Of a stretch of DNA of 64,000 nt, positions 1-9,837 are shown piece after piece. The stretch is from Enterobacteriaceae bacterium RIT691 (GTDB lineage: Bacteria > Pseudomonadota > Gammaproteobacteria > Enterobacterales > Enterobacteriaceae), in contig WJYM01000001.1 in the NCBI GenBank assembly GCA_009668205.1, positions 744,001 to 808,000 on the forward strand. The letters run 5' to 3'. The translations under genes and the position numbers were made by a program. The notes beneath the pieces were generated by a model, which had not been told where the DNA came from, did not search any database, and was given only the letters and a program-made list of their open reading frames with translations. Each line of letters begins with the position of its first letter. Within the stretch, counting starts at the first letter, position 1.

Positions 1-1133
1 CTGCCCATTTCCGGCTTGCTCGGATGGTTCGGCATCGCCACCATTTCGCTTTCGCCCTGCGGGTAGTTTTCGATGACCAGTTTAACCGGATCGATAACAG
101 CCATTGCGCGCGGCGCATTTTCGTTCAGATCTTCACGAATACAGGATTCCAGTGAAGCCATCTCGATGGTGTTGTCCTGTTTGGTCACACCGATACGCTT
201 ACAGAATTCACGGATAGACGCGGCGGTATAGCCACGACGACGCAGGCCAGAAATGGTCGGCATACGTGGATCATCCCAGCCCTCAACGTGCTTGTCGGTC
301 ACCAGCAGGTTCAGCTTACGCTTGGACATCACGGTGTATTCCAGGTTCAGACGAGAGAATTCGTACTGACGCGGGTGAACCGGGATGGAGATGTTGTCCA
401 GCACCCAGTCGTACAGGCGACGGTTGTCCTGGAACTCCAGCGTACACAGGGAATGGGTGATCCCTTCCAGCGCATCGCTGATGCAGTGGGTGAAGTCGTA
501 CATCGGGTAGATGCACCACTTGCTGCCGGTCTGGTGGTGATCGGCGAACTTAATGCGGTACAGCACCGGATCGCGCATCACGACGAACGACGAGGCCATA
601 TCGATTTTAGCACGCAGACAGGCTTTGCCTTCTTCGAAGCCACCGGCACGCATTTTTTCGAACAGCGCCAGGTTCTCTTCTACGCTACGATCGCGGTAAG
701 GGCTATTTTTGCCCGGCGCGGTCAGGCTGCCGCGATATTCACGGATTTCGTCTGCAGACAGTTCGTCGACATACGCCAGGCCTTTGTTGATCAGTTCAAC
801 GGCGTACTGGTGCAGCGTATCGAAGTAGTCAGAAGAGTAGCGGATATCGCCAGACCAGTGAAAACCTAACCACTCAACGTCATTTTTAATCGACTCAACG
901 TACTCGATATCTTCTTTCACCGGGTTGGTGTCATCGAAACGCAGGTTGCACTGGCCCTGGTAGTCCTGAGCAATGCCGAAGTTCAGACAGATAGATTTTG
1001 CATGGCCGATGTGCAGATACCCATTCGGCTCAGGCGGAAAACGGGTGTGAACAGTCGTGTGCTTACCACTGGCCAGATCTTCATCGATAATCTGGCGAAT
1101 AAAGTTAGTCGGGCGGGCTTCAGCCTCACTCAT
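1..1133 (-). CDS. glnS: Glutaminyl-tRNA synthetase, C-terminus cut by window edge
   Basis: Cytoplasmic class I aminoacyl-tRNA synthetase that charges tRNA-Gln with glutamine and ATP. The frame starts with ATG at 1131-1133 and reads [20 protein letters not shown], followed by the nucleotide-binding signature [11 protein letters not shown] (HIGH motif) around residues 38-48. About 377 codons are present; the family is about 555 residues, so the anticodon-binding half lies outside the window. It sits next to nagE on the same strand, as in E. coli. The window also carries five tRNA-Gln genes, the substrates of this enzyme. The identification is secure; only the 3' end is missing. Confidence 0.97.
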   Translation of the reverse strand, partial: MSEAEARPTNFIRQIIDEDLASGKHTTVHTRFPPEPNGYLHIGHAKSICLNFGIAQDYQGQCNLRFDDTNPVKEDIEYVESIKNDVEWLGFHWSGDIRYSSDYFDTLHQYAVELINKGLAYVDELSADEIREYRGSLTAPGKNSPYRDRSVEENLALFEKMRAGGFEEGKACLRAKIDMASSFVVMRDPVLYRIKFADHHQTGSKWCIYPMYDFTHCISDALEGITHSLCTLEFQDNRRLYDWVLDNISIPVHPRQYEFSRLNLEYTVMSKRKLNLLVTDKHVEGWDDPRMPTISGLRRRGYTAASIREFCKRIGVTKQDNTIEMASLESCIREDLNENAPRAMAVIDPVKLVIENYPQGESEMVAMPNHPSKPEMG

Positions 1134-1255
1134 CGCGGGTTCCTCAAGGCGTAAACAACATATAACGGCATATGATCTTATAAGCCGGGCGAAGAGACAA
1201 CCTTTATGTAAAGCAAAACAGGGTAACTGGCAAAAATGTGCGCCGTTTCGCGCAT

Positions 1256-1286
1256 AAAAAAGCGGCGGAGGATATCCCCCGCCGCT
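1256..1286 (-). terminator. Rho-independent terminator of nagE
   Basis: On the minus strand, 29 bases past the nagE stop, an 8-bp GC stem (AGCGGCGG paired with CCGCCGCT) is followed directly by a run of six T. It lies between nagE and glnS and should end nagE transcription. The remaining 120 bases up to glnS are AT-rich and probably hold the glnS promoter; I could not pick the hexamers with confidence. Confidence 0.85.
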
Positions 1287-1314
1287 AAGGCACATAAGAT
1301 TTACTCAGGAACGA

Positions 1315-3339
1315 TTACTTGCCTTTAATCTCGTACAGTGGCGTTACGCCAGCGACAACCTGACCCTGGGCCTTGATGACCAGGCCGCTGAAGTCATCGA
1401 TGTTGCTGCACACCACTGGACTAATCATTGAGCGCGCATTGGCGTTCAGGAAGTCCAGATCCATTTCCAGGATTGGCTGGCCTGCCGTCACTTCTGCACC
1501 CTCTTCCACCAGGCGGGTAAAGCCCTTGCCGTTCAGTGCGACGGTATCGATACCCATGTGGACAACGATTTCCGCGCCTTTCTCGGTTTCCAGGCAGAAC
1601 GCGTGGTTGGTGTTGAAGATTTTCACGATGGTGCCCGCAGCCGGGGAAACGACCGTTTTCTCAGTCGGTTTTACCGCTACGCCGTCACCCACTGCTTTGC
1701 TGGCGAACGCTTCGTCAGGAACCTGCTCCAGCGCAACCACATCACCCGTTACCGGAGAAACCAGTGCGGCGATAGTCGCGGCTGCATTAGGTACCGCCTG
1801 CGGTTTAGCCGTGGCCTGAGCCGGTGCTACCGCTGGTGCAGCTTCTGCTGCAGCAACATGACCCGTGGTCTTCATTGCGTTAGCGATTTTCTCTGCCACG
1901 AAGCCAACGATGATCTGCACGCTGGTTTTGTTCAGGCGAATCACGCCAGACGCACCCAGACGTTTCGCCAGCGCTTCATTCACCAGAGAAGAGTCTTTCA
2001 CGTTCAGACGCAGACGGGTGATACAGGCATCGATACCGGTCAGGTTGTCAGAACCGCCCACCGCAGCGATGTACTGACGAGCCAGTGCGGAAGCATCCTG
2101 CTCTTTGTCAGTGGCCACATTGGTGTCCTGACCATCTTCTTCGCTACCGGCAACAGCCAGCTCGCGACCCGGAGTCATCAGGTTGAATTTGGTGATAGTG
2201 AAGCGGAATACCACGTAGTAGATGGCGAAGAACACCAGACCTTGTGGGATAAGCATCCACCAGTGTGTCGCCAGCGGGTTACGCGAGGACAGCACCATAT
2301 CCACCAGACCGGCGCTGAAGCCGAAGCCCGCAATCCAGTGCATGCTGGCAGCGATGAACACGGAGATACCGGTCAGCACAGCGTGGATGAAGTACAGTAC
2401 CGGTGCCACGAACATGAAGGAGAATTCCAGCGGTTCAGTGATACCTGTGAAGAAGGCTGCAAATGCACCCGCCATCATGATACCGAGCACTTTCGCTTTG
2501 TTTTCCGGACGTGCACAGTGGTAAATCGCCAGTGCGGCACCTGGCAGACCGAACATCATGATTGGGAAGAAGCCTGCCTGATAACGACCCGTGATACCGA
2601 CAACCGCTTTACCGGCTTCGATAGACTGAGCGCCACCCAGGAAGTTAGGAATATCGTTAATGCCTGCAACGTCGAACCAGAACACGGAGTTCAGGGCGTG
2701 GTGCAGACCCACCGGAATCAGCAGACGGTTGAAGAAGGCATAGATACCCGCACCCGCAGAGCCCAGTTTCTGGATGTGTTCACCGAAGCCGACCAGACCG
2801 TCGAAAATCACCGGCCAGACGTACATCAGGATGAACGCAACCGCAATCATCACGAAGGACGTGAGGATTGGCACCAGACGACGGCCGCTGAAGAACGACA
2901 GCGCTTTCGGCAGCTCAACGCCGCTGAAGCGGTTGTACAGTTCCGCAGAGATAATACCGACGAGGATACCCACGAACTGGTTGCTGATCTTACCAAACGC
3001 CGCCGGAACCTGGTCCGCCGGGATCTTTTGGATCATCGCTACCGCTGCTGGTGAGCAGAGGGTGGTTAAAACAAGGAAACCGACAAAGCCGGTCAGCGCA
3101 GCTGCACCGTCTTTATCTTTGGACATACCGTAGGCCACACCAATCGCAAACAACACGGACATGTTGTCGATAATGGCTGAACCCGATTTAATGAATAATG
3201 CCGCTAATGCGTTGTCACCACCCCAACTTACCGGATCGATCCAGTAACCGACCCCCATCAGGATGGCTGCCGCTGGCAGCGTGGCTACCGGCACCATCAG
3301 CGCGCGGCCCACTTTTTGTAAATAGCCTAGAACACTCAC
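1315..3339 (-). CDS. nagE: N-acetylglucosamine PTS permease, EIICBA
   Basis: Inner-membrane phosphotransferase that imports N-acetylglucosamine and phosphorylates it to GlcNAc-6-P, the substrate of NagA. Domains in order: EIIC, about residues 1-370, many hydrophobic helices (starts MSVLGYLQKVGRALMVPV); EIIB, about 410-490, with the phosphorylated Cys in DACITRLRL near residue 439; an Ala/Pro-rich linker; and EIIA, about 525-674, with the active His in EIVVHMGID near 594. At 674 residues it is about 25 longer than the E. coli protein, mostly in the linkers. It diverges from nagBACD, and the shared intergenic region carries NagC and CRP sites, so induction by GlcNAc-6-P is expected. Confidence 0.97.
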   Translation of the reverse strand: MSVLGYLQKVGRALMVPVATLPAAAILMGVGYWIDPVSWGGDNALAALFIKSGSAIIDNMSVLFAIGVAYGMSKDKDGAAALTGFVGFLVLTTLCSPAAVAMIQKIPADQVPAAFGKISNQFVGILVGIISAELYNRFSGVELPKALSFFSGRRLVPILTSFVMIAVAFILMYVWPVIFDGLVGFGEHIQKLGSAGAGIYAFFNRLLIPVGLHHALNSVFWFDVAGINDIPNFLGGAQSIEAGKAVVGITGRYQAGFFPIMMFGLPGAALAIYHCARPENKAKVLGIMMAGAFAAFFTGITEPLEFSFMFVAPVLYFIHAVLTGISVFIAASMHWIAGFGFSAGLVDMVLSSRNPLATHWWMLIPQGLVFFAIYYVVFRFTITKFNLMTPGRELAVAGSEEDGQDTNVATDKEQDASALARQYIAAVGGSDNLTGIDACITRLRLNVKDSSLVNEALAKRLGASGVIRLNKTSVQIIVGFVAEKIANAMKTTGHVAAAEAAPAVAPAQATAKPQAVPNAAATIAALVSPVTGDVVALEQVPDEAFASKAVGDGVAVKPTEKTVVSPAAGTIVKIFNTNHAFCLETEKGAEIVVHMGIDTVALNGKGFTRLVEEGAEVTAGQPILEMDLDFLNANARSMISPVVCSNIDDFSGLVIKAQGQVVAGVTPLYEIKGK

Positions 3340-3455
3340 TTTTATTCCCCCTATGAGACCCCGATCGACCCGGTCTAAGCCAAAGTCGTTTTTTTATAGT
3401 CTGACTACTGTTCACAGCACAGCAACGAATCACTCGCTTTCAGAGTGTGTGAAAA

Positions 3456-3478
3456 ATTAATTCGTCTCGCAAATTAAA
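3456..3478. promoter_or_regulatory. NagC operator, nagE side
   Basis: The imperfect palindrome ATTAATTCGTCTCGCAAATT (with the next three bases) has the AT-rich arms and central CG...CG of E. coli NagC sites and lies in the equivalent place in the nagE-nagB region. Together with the site at 3551-3573 it is expected to allow NagC-mediated looping. The spacing between the two sites is about 95 bp. Assignment rests on recall of the consensus, not on a scored matrix. Confidence 0.7.
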
Positions 3479-3486
3479 AGCGCTTT

Positions 3487-3508
3487 TTTTGTGACTTTTA
3501 TCACCAAA
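3487..3508. promoter_or_regulatory. CRP-cAMP site between the nag promoters
   Basis: TGTGA-CTTTTA-TCACC at 3490-3505 matches the CRP half-sites TGTGA and TCACA in nine of ten bases. It lies between the two NagC operators, as in E. coli, where CRP activates both nagE and nagB. Confidence 0.75.
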
Positions 3509-3550
3509 TATCGTATTTACCCCCTCCCCTGACTGGCTAACATCGAAAAC

Positions 3551-3573
3551 TTATTTTATCATTCGAAAAATCA
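3551..3573. promoter_or_regulatory. NagC operator, nagB side
   Basis: TTATTTTATCATTCGAAAAA plus TCA is nearly identical to the high-affinity E. coli nagB operator. It lies about 100 bases before the nagB start and should repress nagBACD in the absence of GlcNAc-6-P. The rest of the 334-bp nagE-nagB gap holds the two promoters and leaders. Confidence 0.8.
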
Positions 3574-3673
3574 GGACGGATTGCCGCCACTTGCTGCAAA
3601 ACCAGGTTACTCTTAACAGAGTGTACGCGCCAATCTGCCATCATTTTTATTAAATTAACTACTGAGGTGAACA

Positions 3674-4474
3674 ATGAGACTGATTCCCCTGGCGACAGCA
3701 GAACAAGTGGGCAAATGGGCTGCCCGCCACATCGTCAATCGCATCAATGCATTTAAACCCACGGCGGATCGTCCGTTTGTTCTGGGCCTGCCGACCGGTG
3801 GTACTCCTCTCACTGCTTACAAAGCACTGGTTGAGATGCACAAAGCGGGCCAGGTTAGCTTCAAACACGTCGTCACCTTCAATATGGACGAATACGTTGG
3901 CCTGCCGAAAGAGCACCCAGAGAGCTACCACAGCTTTATGCACCGTAATTTCTTCGATCACGTGGATATTCCGGCTGAAAACATCAATCTGCTGGATGGC
4001 AACGCACCGGATATCGATGCAGAATGCCGTCAGTACGAAGAGAAAATCCGTTCCTACGGTAAAATTAACCTGTTCATGGGTGGCGTAGGCAACGACGGTC
4101 ATATCGCGTTCAACGAACCGGCGTCTTCTCTCTCTTCCCGTACCCGTATTAAAACCCTGACTCATGACACCCGCGTGGCAAACTCTCGTTTCTTCGACGG
4201 CGACGTGACTCAGGTGCCTAAATTCGCGCTGACCGTGGGCGTGGGTACGCTGCTGGACGCTGAAGAAGTGATGATTCTGGTGCTGGGCCATCAGAAGGCG
4301 CAGGCACTGCAGGCGGCAGTTGAAGGCAACGTTAACCATATGTGGACCATCAGCTGCCTGCAGCTGCATCCGAAAGCGGTCATGGTGTGTGACGAACCGT
4401 CCACCATGGAGCTGAAAGTGAAAACGCTGAAGTACTTCAACGAATTAGAAGCCGAAAACGTTAAAGGTCTGTAA
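3674..4474 (+). CDS. nagB: Glucosamine-6-phosphate deaminase
   Basis: Converts glucosamine-6-phosphate to fructose-6-phosphate and ammonia, the last step of amino-sugar catabolism. The 266-residue length equals that of E. coli, so numbering transfers: Asp72 in FNMDEYVGL (proton acceptor), and Asp141, His143 and Glu148 in [14 protein letters not shown]. The ATG follows AGGTGAAC. It is first in nagBACD, with repressor and CRP sites upstream and a stable hairpin after its stop that may protect its message relative to nagA. The E. coli enzyme is an allosteric hexamer activated by GlcNAc-6-P. Confidence 0.98.
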   Translation: MRLIPLATAEQVGKWAARHIVNRINAFKPTADRPFVLGLPTGGTPLTAYKALVEMHKAGQVSFKHVVTFNMDEYVGLPKEHPESYHSFMHRNFFDHVDIPAENINLLDGNAPDIDAECRQYEEKIRSYGKINLFMGGVGNDGHIAFNEPASSLSSRTRIKTLTHDTRVANSRFFDGDVTQVPKFALTVGVGTLLDAEEVMILVLGHQKAQALQAAVEGNVNHMWTISCLQLHPKAVMVCDEPSTMELKVKTLKYFNELEAENVKGL

Positions 4475-4482
4475 TTGAATTC

Positions 4483-4504
4483 CCGCCCCTGCGTGCAGGG
4501 GCGG
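4483..4504 (+). other. Intercistronic hairpin nagB-nagA
   Basis: A perfect 10-bp stem, CCGCCCCTGC paired with GCAGGGGCGG with a two-base turn, sits 8 bases after the nagB stop. It is followed by TCGCATTTTTG, a weak T-run, so it could act as a partial terminator or as a 3' stabiliser of nagB mRNA. Its RNA role is inferred. Confidence 0.6.
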
Positions 4505-4535
4505 TCGCATTTTTGAAAACCGGGGGTCGTAGTCA

Positions 4536-5678
4536 ATGTATGCACTAACTCAGGGCCGAATTTTTACCGGCCACGAAATTCTGGATGACCATGCGGTCAT
4601 TATCGCCGAAGGTCTGATTGAACGTCTTTGTCCACTGGCCGACTTGCCATCCGGGATTGAGCAACGCTCGTTAAATGGCGCCATTCTTGCCCCTGGTTTT
4701 ATCGACGTTCAGCTGAATGGCTGCGGCGGCGTTCAGTTCAACGACAGCCCGGATGCGGTGACCGTTGAAACGCTGGAAATTATGCAGAAGGCCAATGAAA
4801 AATCAGGCTGCACCAGCTATCTGCCGACGCTGATTACCTCCAGCGACGAATTGATGAAACAGGGTATCCGCGTCATGCGTGAATACCTGGCGAAATACCC
4901 GAATCAGGCACTGGGTCTGCACCTTGAAGGTCCGTGGCTGAATATCGTTAAAAAAGGCACCCATAATCCGGACTACGTCAGAAAGCATGACCATGAACTG
5001 GTGGATTTCCTTTGCGCTAACGCTGACGTCATCACCAAAGTGACGCTGGCACCAGAAATGGTTCCCGCCGAGGTGATTACTCGTCTGGTTGATGCCGGGA
5101 TCATTGTGTCGGCAGGCCACTCTAACGCTACGCTGAAAGAAGCGAAGGTCGGCTTCCGTGCGGGGGTTTCGTTTGCCACGCATCTGTATAACGCCATGCC
5201 TTACATTACCGGCCGTGAACCAGGCCTGGCTGGCGCGATTTTCGATGAACCCGACGTCTACTGCGGCATCATTGTGGATGGCCTGCACGTGGACTATGCC
5301 AACGTACGTAACGCCAAACGTCTGAAGGGCGACAAACTGTGCCTGGTGACCGATGCGACTGCGCCAGCGGGTGCAAACATTGAACAGTTCATTTTTGCTG
5401 GTAAAACAATATACTACCGTGACGGACTGTGCGTAGATGAAAACGGTACCCTGAGCGGCTCAGCGTTAACCATGATTGAAGGTGTACGTAATCTGGTGGA
5501 ACACTGTGGTATCGCGCTGGATGAAACCCTGCGTATGGCAACTCTGTATCCGGCTCGCGCTATGGGCGTGGACAATCAACTTGGCAGCATTGCCCCGGGT
5601 ATGGTGGCAAACCTGACCGCGTTCACCCGCGACTATCAAATCACTAAGACCATCGTTAATGGTAACGAGGTCGTTTAA
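4536..5678 (+). CDS. nagA: N-acetylglucosamine-6-phosphate deacetylase
   Basis: Removes acetate from GlcNAc-6-P to give glucosamine-6-P for NagB, and thereby removes the inducer of NagC. 380 residues, amidohydrolase superfamily. Visible landmarks are the metal and catalytic segments [31 protein letters not shown] and VTDATAPAG (catalytic Asp). It follows nagB after a 61-bp gap containing the hairpin and is 14 bp from nagC. Protein length and motifs match the family with no sign of damage. Confidence 0.97.
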   Translation: MYALTQGRIFTGHEILDDHAVIIAEGLIERLCPLADLPSGIEQRSLNGAILAPGFIDVQLNGCGGVQFNDSPDAVTVETLEIMQKANEKSGCTSYLPTLITSSDELMKQGIRVMREYLAKYPNQALGLHLEGPWLNIVKKGTHNPDYVRKHDHELVDFLCANADVITKVTLAPEMVPAEVITRLVDAGIIVSAGHSNATLKEAKVGFRAGVSFATHLYNAMPYITGREPGLAGAIFDEPDVYCGIIVDGLHVDYANVRNAKRLKGDKLCLVTDATAPAGANIEQFIFAGKTIYYRDGLCVDENGTLSGSALTMIEGVRNLVEHCGIALDETLRMATLYPARAMGVDNQLGSIAPGMVANLTAFTRDYQITKTIVNGNEVV

Positions 5679-5692
5679 GAGTAAGTGAAAGT

Positions 5693-6913
5693 ATGACATC
5701 AGGCGGACAAGCTCAAATTGGTAATGTTGACCTCGTTAAACAACTGAACAGTGCGGCTGTTTATCGCCTGATTGACCAACATGGGCCAATCTCGCGCATC
5801 CAGATAGCCGAACAGAGCCAGCTTGCGCCCGCCAGCGTGACAAAAATCACGCGTCAACTGATTGAACGCGGCCTGATCAAAGAAGTCGATCAGCAGGCCT
5901 CCACCGGGGGCCGCCGCGCTATCTCTATTATTACCGAAACGCGAAATTTTCACGCCATCGGCGTGCGTCTCGGTCGTCATGATACTACCCTGACCCTTTA
6001 TGATTTGAGCAGCAAAGTGGTGGCCGAAGAGCATTACCCGCTGCCGGAACGCACGCAGGAAACCCTTGAGCACGCACTGCTCAATACCATCGCCACCTTT
6101 ATAGAGCACTGTCAGCGCAAGATCCGCGAACTGATTGCCATCTCCGTTATCCTGCCGGGGCTTGTTGACCCCGAAAGCGGGGTGATTCGCTACATGCCTC
6201 ATATCCCGGTTGAAAATTGGGGGCTGGTCGGCGCGCTGGAAAAACGTTTTAAAGTCACCTGTTTCGTCGGCCACGATATCCGCAGCCTGGCCCTTGCCGA
6301 GCACTACTTTGGTGCGACTCAGGATTGTGAAGACTCTATTCTGGTGCGCGTTCACCGTGGAACAGGTGCCGGGATCATCTCCAATGGCCGCATCTTTATC
6401 GGACGCAACGGCAACGTTGGCGAAATCGGTCACATTCAGGTTGACCCGCTGGGTGAGCGCTGCCACTGCGGGAATTTTGGCTGTCTGGAAACCGTTGCGG
6501 CTAACGCAGCCATTGAACAGCGCGTTCGCCATCTGTTGGAAAAAGGCTATCAGAGCAAAGTTTCGCTGGATGAGTGCAACATCAAAACCATCTGCAAAGC
6601 CGCCAATAAAGGCGATCCGCTGGCCAGTGAAGTCATTGAACAGGTAGGCCGTCATCTTGGCAAAACCATCGCCATTGCCATTAACCTGTTTAATCCACAG
6701 AAGGTGGTGATTGCCGGTGAAATCACGGAAGCAGAAAAAGTGCTGCTGCCTGCTGTTGAGGGCTGCATTAATACTCAGGCCCTGAAAGCTTTCCGCCAGA
6801 ACCTCCCTGTTGTCCGCTCTGCGCTTGACCACCGTTCGGCCATTGGCGCCTTCGCGCTGGTCAAACGCTCCATGCTTAATGGCTTGCTGCTCCAGCACCT
6901 GCTGGAAGGCTGA
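5693..6913 (+). CDS. nagC: NagC, ROK-family repressor of amino-sugar genes
   Basis: DNA-binding repressor that releases its operators on binding GlcNAc-6-P. 406 residues, the usual length. The N-terminal winged helix-turn-helix covers about residues 15-75 (ISRIQIAEQSQLAPASVTKI). The ROK sugar-kinase-like domain follows, with the zinc motif CHCGNFGCLE at about 255-270 and NLFNPQKVVIAGEI near the C-terminus. In E. coli it also controls glmUS, chb and fim genes. Here it is third in its own operon, which makes the circuit autoregulated through the operators at 3456-3573. Confidence 0.97.
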   Translation: MTSGGQAQIGNVDLVKQLNSAAVYRLIDQHGPISRIQIAEQSQLAPASVTKITRQLIERGLIKEVDQQASTGGRRAISIITETRNFHAIGVRLGRHDTTLTLYDLSSKVVAEEHYPLPERTQETLEHALLNTIATFIEHCQRKIRELIAISVILPGLVDPESGVIRYMPHIPVENWGLVGALEKRFKVTCFVGHDIRSLALAEHYFGATQDCEDSILVRVHRGTGAGIISNGRIFIGRNGNVGEIGHIQVDPLGERCHCGNFGCLETVAANAAIEQRVRHLLEKGYQSKVSLDECNIKTICKAANKGDPLASEVIEQVGRHLGKTIAIAINLFNPQKVVIAGEITEAEKVLLPAVEGCINTQALKAFRQNLPVVRSALDHRSAIGAFALVKRSMLNGLLLQHLLEG

Positions 6914-6925
6914 ATCCTTCCCTCG

Positions 6926-6966
6926 CCTCCTGCTTCGCACGTGAGCAGGAGGATAATGTGTATAAT
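6926..6966 (+). promoter_or_regulatory. Hairpin and consensus -10 box before nagD
   Basis: After the nagC stop there is a 9-bp perfect stem, CCTCCTGCT with AGCAGGAGG (6926-6934 and 6944-6952), and then a consensus TATAAT at 6961-6966, 35 bases before the nagD start. The hexamer 17 bases further upstream is poor (CACGTG). The box may give nagD some transcription independent of NagC. This is sequence-based inference only. Confidence 0.4.
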
Positions 6967-7000
6967 AACGCCTTTCCTGAATTCTGACGTCGGACAGTCC

Positions 7001-7753
7001 ATGACCCTTAAGAACATCATTTGTGATATTGACGGCGTGCTGATGCACGATAACGTTGCCGTTCCAGGCGCAGCGGAGTTTGTTGCCCGTGTGCTGGATA
7101 AAGGTATGCCGTTCCTCTGCCTGACCAACTACCCTTCACAGACGGGCCAGGATCTGGCAAACCGCTTCGCCACGGCGGGCATTGAGGTGCCAGACAGCGT
7201 GTTTTACACCTCTGCGATGGCGACCGCCGATTTTCTGCGCCGTCAGGAAGGGAAAAAAGCCTATGTGGTGGGCGAAGGCGCGCTGATCCACGAACTGTAT
7301 AAAGCAGGCTTCACCATCACCGATGTGAATCCGGATTTTGTGATTGTCGGCGAGACCCGTTCCTTTAATTGGGAAATGATGCACAAGGCCGCTTTCTTCG
7401 TGGCCAACGGCGCGCGTTTTATCGCCACCAACCCGGACACCCATGGTCGCGGATATTATCCCGCCTGCGGCGCGCTATGTGCAGGCATTGAGAAAATTTC
7501 CGGGCGTAAACCGTTCGTGGTCGGCAAGCCAAGCCCGTGGATTATCCGTGCGGCACTCAACAAAATGCAGGCGCATTCAGAGCAGACGGTCATCGTCGGC
7601 GACAATCTTCGCACCGATATTCTGGCAGGCTTCCAGGCCGGGCTGGAAACCATTCTGGTGTTGTCCGGCGTTTCCACGATAGATGATATCGACGATATGC
7701 CGTTCCGGCCGTCCTGGATTTACCCTTCCGTCGCTGAAATCGACGTTATCTGA
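7001..7753 (+). CDS. nagD: UMP phosphatase, HAD superfamily
   Basis: Cytoplasmic HAD-type phosphatase; E. coli NagD prefers UMP and some sugar phosphates. The catalytic DxD motif is CDIDGVLMHD at residues 8-17, and the motif III/IV region GKPSPWII...VGDNLRTDI lies at about 180-212. I chose the ATG at 7001 because it gives the 250-residue family length (MTLKNIICDIDG); an upstream in-frame ATG at 6941 would add 20 residues unlike the family. Last gene of nagBACD and followed by a terminator. Confidence 0.95.
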   Translation: MTLKNIICDIDGVLMHDNVAVPGAAEFVARVLDKGMPFLCLTNYPSQTGQDLANRFATAGIEVPDSVFYTSAMATADFLRRQEGKKAYVVGEGALIHELYKAGFTITDVNPDFVIVGETRSFNWEMMHKAAFFVANGARFIATNPDTHGRGYYPACGALCAGIEKISGRKPFVVGKPSPWIIRAALNKMQAHSEQTVIVGDNLRTDILAGFQAGLETILVLSGVSTIDDIDDMPFRPSWIYPSVAEIDVI

Positions 7754-7758
7754 CACCA

Positions 7759-7788
7759 AACCACGTCCCAGGACGTGGTTTTTTATTT
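7759..7788 (+). terminator. Terminator of nagBACD
   Basis: AACCACGTCC paired with GGACGTGGTT, then TTTTATTTT, starting five bases after the nagD stop. The 221 bases from here to asnB are AT-rich leader and promoter sequence with no ORF I can support. Confidence 0.85.
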
Positions 7789-8009
7789 TCAGCGGCAGAA
7801 AACACGATTGCATCTAATGAAAACCTAAAAATAATGATGAATCGTCAATAACAAGGCATAAACGATACGTGTTATTCACTATTCGCTAATCCTCATTGCA
7901 CTATTTTCGTTTCACCCCGTTATTCCCTTGCTTACCCGCCTGCTTTACGGCATTTTTTATCTCATGCAATGACACAACATCACGCAACAGGGTTAACGGA
8001 GAAGTCGCT

Positions 8010-9674
8010 ATGTGTTCTATTTTCGGTGTGCTGGATATCAAAACGGACGCGGTTGAGCTGCGTAAAAAAGCGCTTGAGCTCTCTCGTCTGATGCGCCATC
8101 GCGGCCCGGACTGGTCGGGTGTTTACGCCAGCGATAACGCTATTCTTGCTCACGAACGTCTGTCGATTGTCGACGTCAATGCCGGTGCTCAGCCGCTGTA
8201 TAACGAAAAGAAAACCCATGCGCTGGCCGTCAACGGTGAAATCTATAACCACCAGGCGCTGCGCGCGGAGTACGGCGACCGTTATCACTTCCAGACCGGT
8301 TCCGACTGTGAGGTCATTCTCGCGTTGTATCAGGAGAAAGGGCCGGAGTTCCTTGACGATCTGCAGGGGATGTTTGCCTTTGTTCTGTACGACAGCGAAA
8401 AAGATGCTTATCTGATCGGCCGCGATCACATTGGGATCATCCCGCTGTATATGGGGCACGACGAACACGGCAACCTGTATGTGGCTTCTGAAATGAAAGC
8501 GCTGGTGCCGGTGTGCCGCACCATTAAAGAATTCCCGGCAGGCAGCTACCTGTGGAGCCAGGACGGCGAGATTCGTCCTTATTATCAGCGCGACTGGTTC
8601 AGCTATGACGCGGTGAAAGACAACGTCACCGACAAAAACGAGCTGCGTCAGGCGCTGGAAGATTCCGTGAAGAGCCACCTGATGTCCGATGTGCCCTACG
8701 GCGTGCTGCTCTCCGGCGGTCTGGACTCCTCGGTTATTTCGGCCATCACCAAAAAATTTGCCGCCCGTCGTGTTGAAGATGACGAGCGCTCTGAAGCCTG
8801 GTGGCCGCAGCTGCACTCCTTCGCCGTGGGTCTTGACGGTTCACCAGACCTGAAAGCCGCACAGGAAGTCGCCAACCATCTGGGCACCGTGCACCATGAA
8901 ATTCACTTCACCGTGCAGGAAGGCCTGGACGCCATCCGCGATGTGATTTACCACATCGAAACGTATGACGTGACGACTATTCGCGCCTCCACGCCGATGT
9001 ACCTGATGTCGCGTAAAATCAAAGCGATGGGCATCAAAATGGTGCTTTCCGGTGAAGGCTCGGATGAAGTGTTCGGTGGTTATCTCTACTTCCATAAAGC
9101 GCCAAACGACAAAGAGCTGCATGAAGAAACCGTGCGTAAGTTGCAGGCACTGCACATGTTTGACTGTGCCCGAGCGAACAAAGCGATGTCTGCCTGGGGC
9201 GTGGAAGCACGAGTGCCGTTCCTCGACAAGAAATTCCTCGACGTGGCGATGCGCATCAACCCACGGGATAAAATGTGCGGCAACGGCAAAATGGAAAAAC
9301 ACATTCTGCGCGAGTGTTTTGAGTCCTACCTGCCGGCCAGCGTCGCATGGCGTCAGAAAGAACAGTTCTCTGACGGTGTAGGCTACAGCTGGATCGACAC
9401 CTTAAAAGAAGTGGCTGCGAAGCAAATTACGGACAAACAGCTGGAAACCGCAAGCTTCCGCTTCCCATACAACACGCCATCGTCGAAAGAAGCGTATCTG
9501 TACCGTGAGATTTTCGAAGAGCTGTTCCCGCTGCCAAGCGCAGCAGAATGCGTGCCGGGCGGTCCATCCGTTGCCTGCTCTTCGGCGAAAGCAATTGAAT
9601 GGGATGAAGCGTTTAAAACCATGAACGATCCTTCAGGTCGTGCGGTCGGCGTTCACCAGTCAGCTTACAAATAA
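8010..9674 (+). CDS. asnB: Asparagine synthetase B, glutamine-hydrolysing
   Basis: Makes asparagine from aspartate, ATP and glutamine. Starting at ATG 8010 gives 554 residues, equal to E. coli, and places the catalytic Cys directly after the initiator (MCSIFGVLDIK), which the N-terminal nucleophile chemistry requires. In-frame codons upstream are therefore not used. The glutaminase domain covers about residues 2-200 (RLSIVDVNAGAQPL, VNGEIYNH). The synthetase domain carries the pyrophosphate loop LLSGGLDSS near 230-240. Stand-alone gene between nagD and the tRNA operon, as in E. coli. Confidence 0.97.
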   Translation: MCSIFGVLDIKTDAVELRKKALELSRLMRHRGPDWSGVYASDNAILAHERLSIVDVNAGAQPLYNEKKTHALAVNGEIYNHQALRAEYGDRYHFQTGSDCEVILALYQEKGPEFLDDLQGMFAFVLYDSEKDAYLIGRDHIGIIPLYMGHDEHGNLYVASEMKALVPVCRTIKEFPAGSYLWSQDGEIRPYYQRDWFSYDAVKDNVTDKNELRQALEDSVKSHLMSDVPYGVLLSGGLDSSVISAITKKFAARRVEDDERSEAWWPQLHSFAVGLDGSPDLKAAQEVANHLGTVHHEIHFTVQEGLDAIRDVIYHIETYDVTTIRASTPMYLMSRKIKAMGIKMVLSGEGSDEVFGGYLYFHKAPNDKELHEETVRKLQALHMFDCARANKAMSAWGVEARVPFLDKKFLDVAMRINPRDKMCGNGKMEKHILRECFESYLPASVAWRQKEQFSDGVGYSWIDTLKEVAAKQITDKQLETASFRFPYNTPSSKEAYLYREIFEELFPLPSAAECVPGGPSVACSSAKAIEWDEAFKTMNDPSGRAVGVHQSAYK

Positions 9675-9703
9675 TCGTAGCCTCAAAAGGGTTATTCATG
9701 GCG

Positions 9704-9730
9704 CGGACCCTTCGGGGTCCGTTCTCATTT
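9704..9730 (+). terminator. Probable asnB terminator
   Basis: CGGACCC-TTCG-GGGTCCG hairpin with a stable tetraloop, 30 bases after the asnB stop, followed by TTCTCATTT. The T-run is imperfect. Confidence 0.6.
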
Positions 9731-9837
9731 ATCCCCTCGGAAACAGACGGAATAATCAATTTTTGTCGATTATTCCGTCATGCTGTTCGCAACCTAACCA
9801 AACAATCACATTCCGGGCATTTTGATCGAAAAAGGGG

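Noticed and set aside
1558-3054. Long plus-strand frame of 498 codons opposite nagE
   Set aside because: Antisense shadow of a clearly conserved gene; composition is that of a reversed coding strand and it has no ribosome site or recognisable domain.
5699-7048. 449-codon minus-strand frame opposite nagC and nagD
   Set aside because: Spans two real genes antisense; an artefact of high-GC codon usage.
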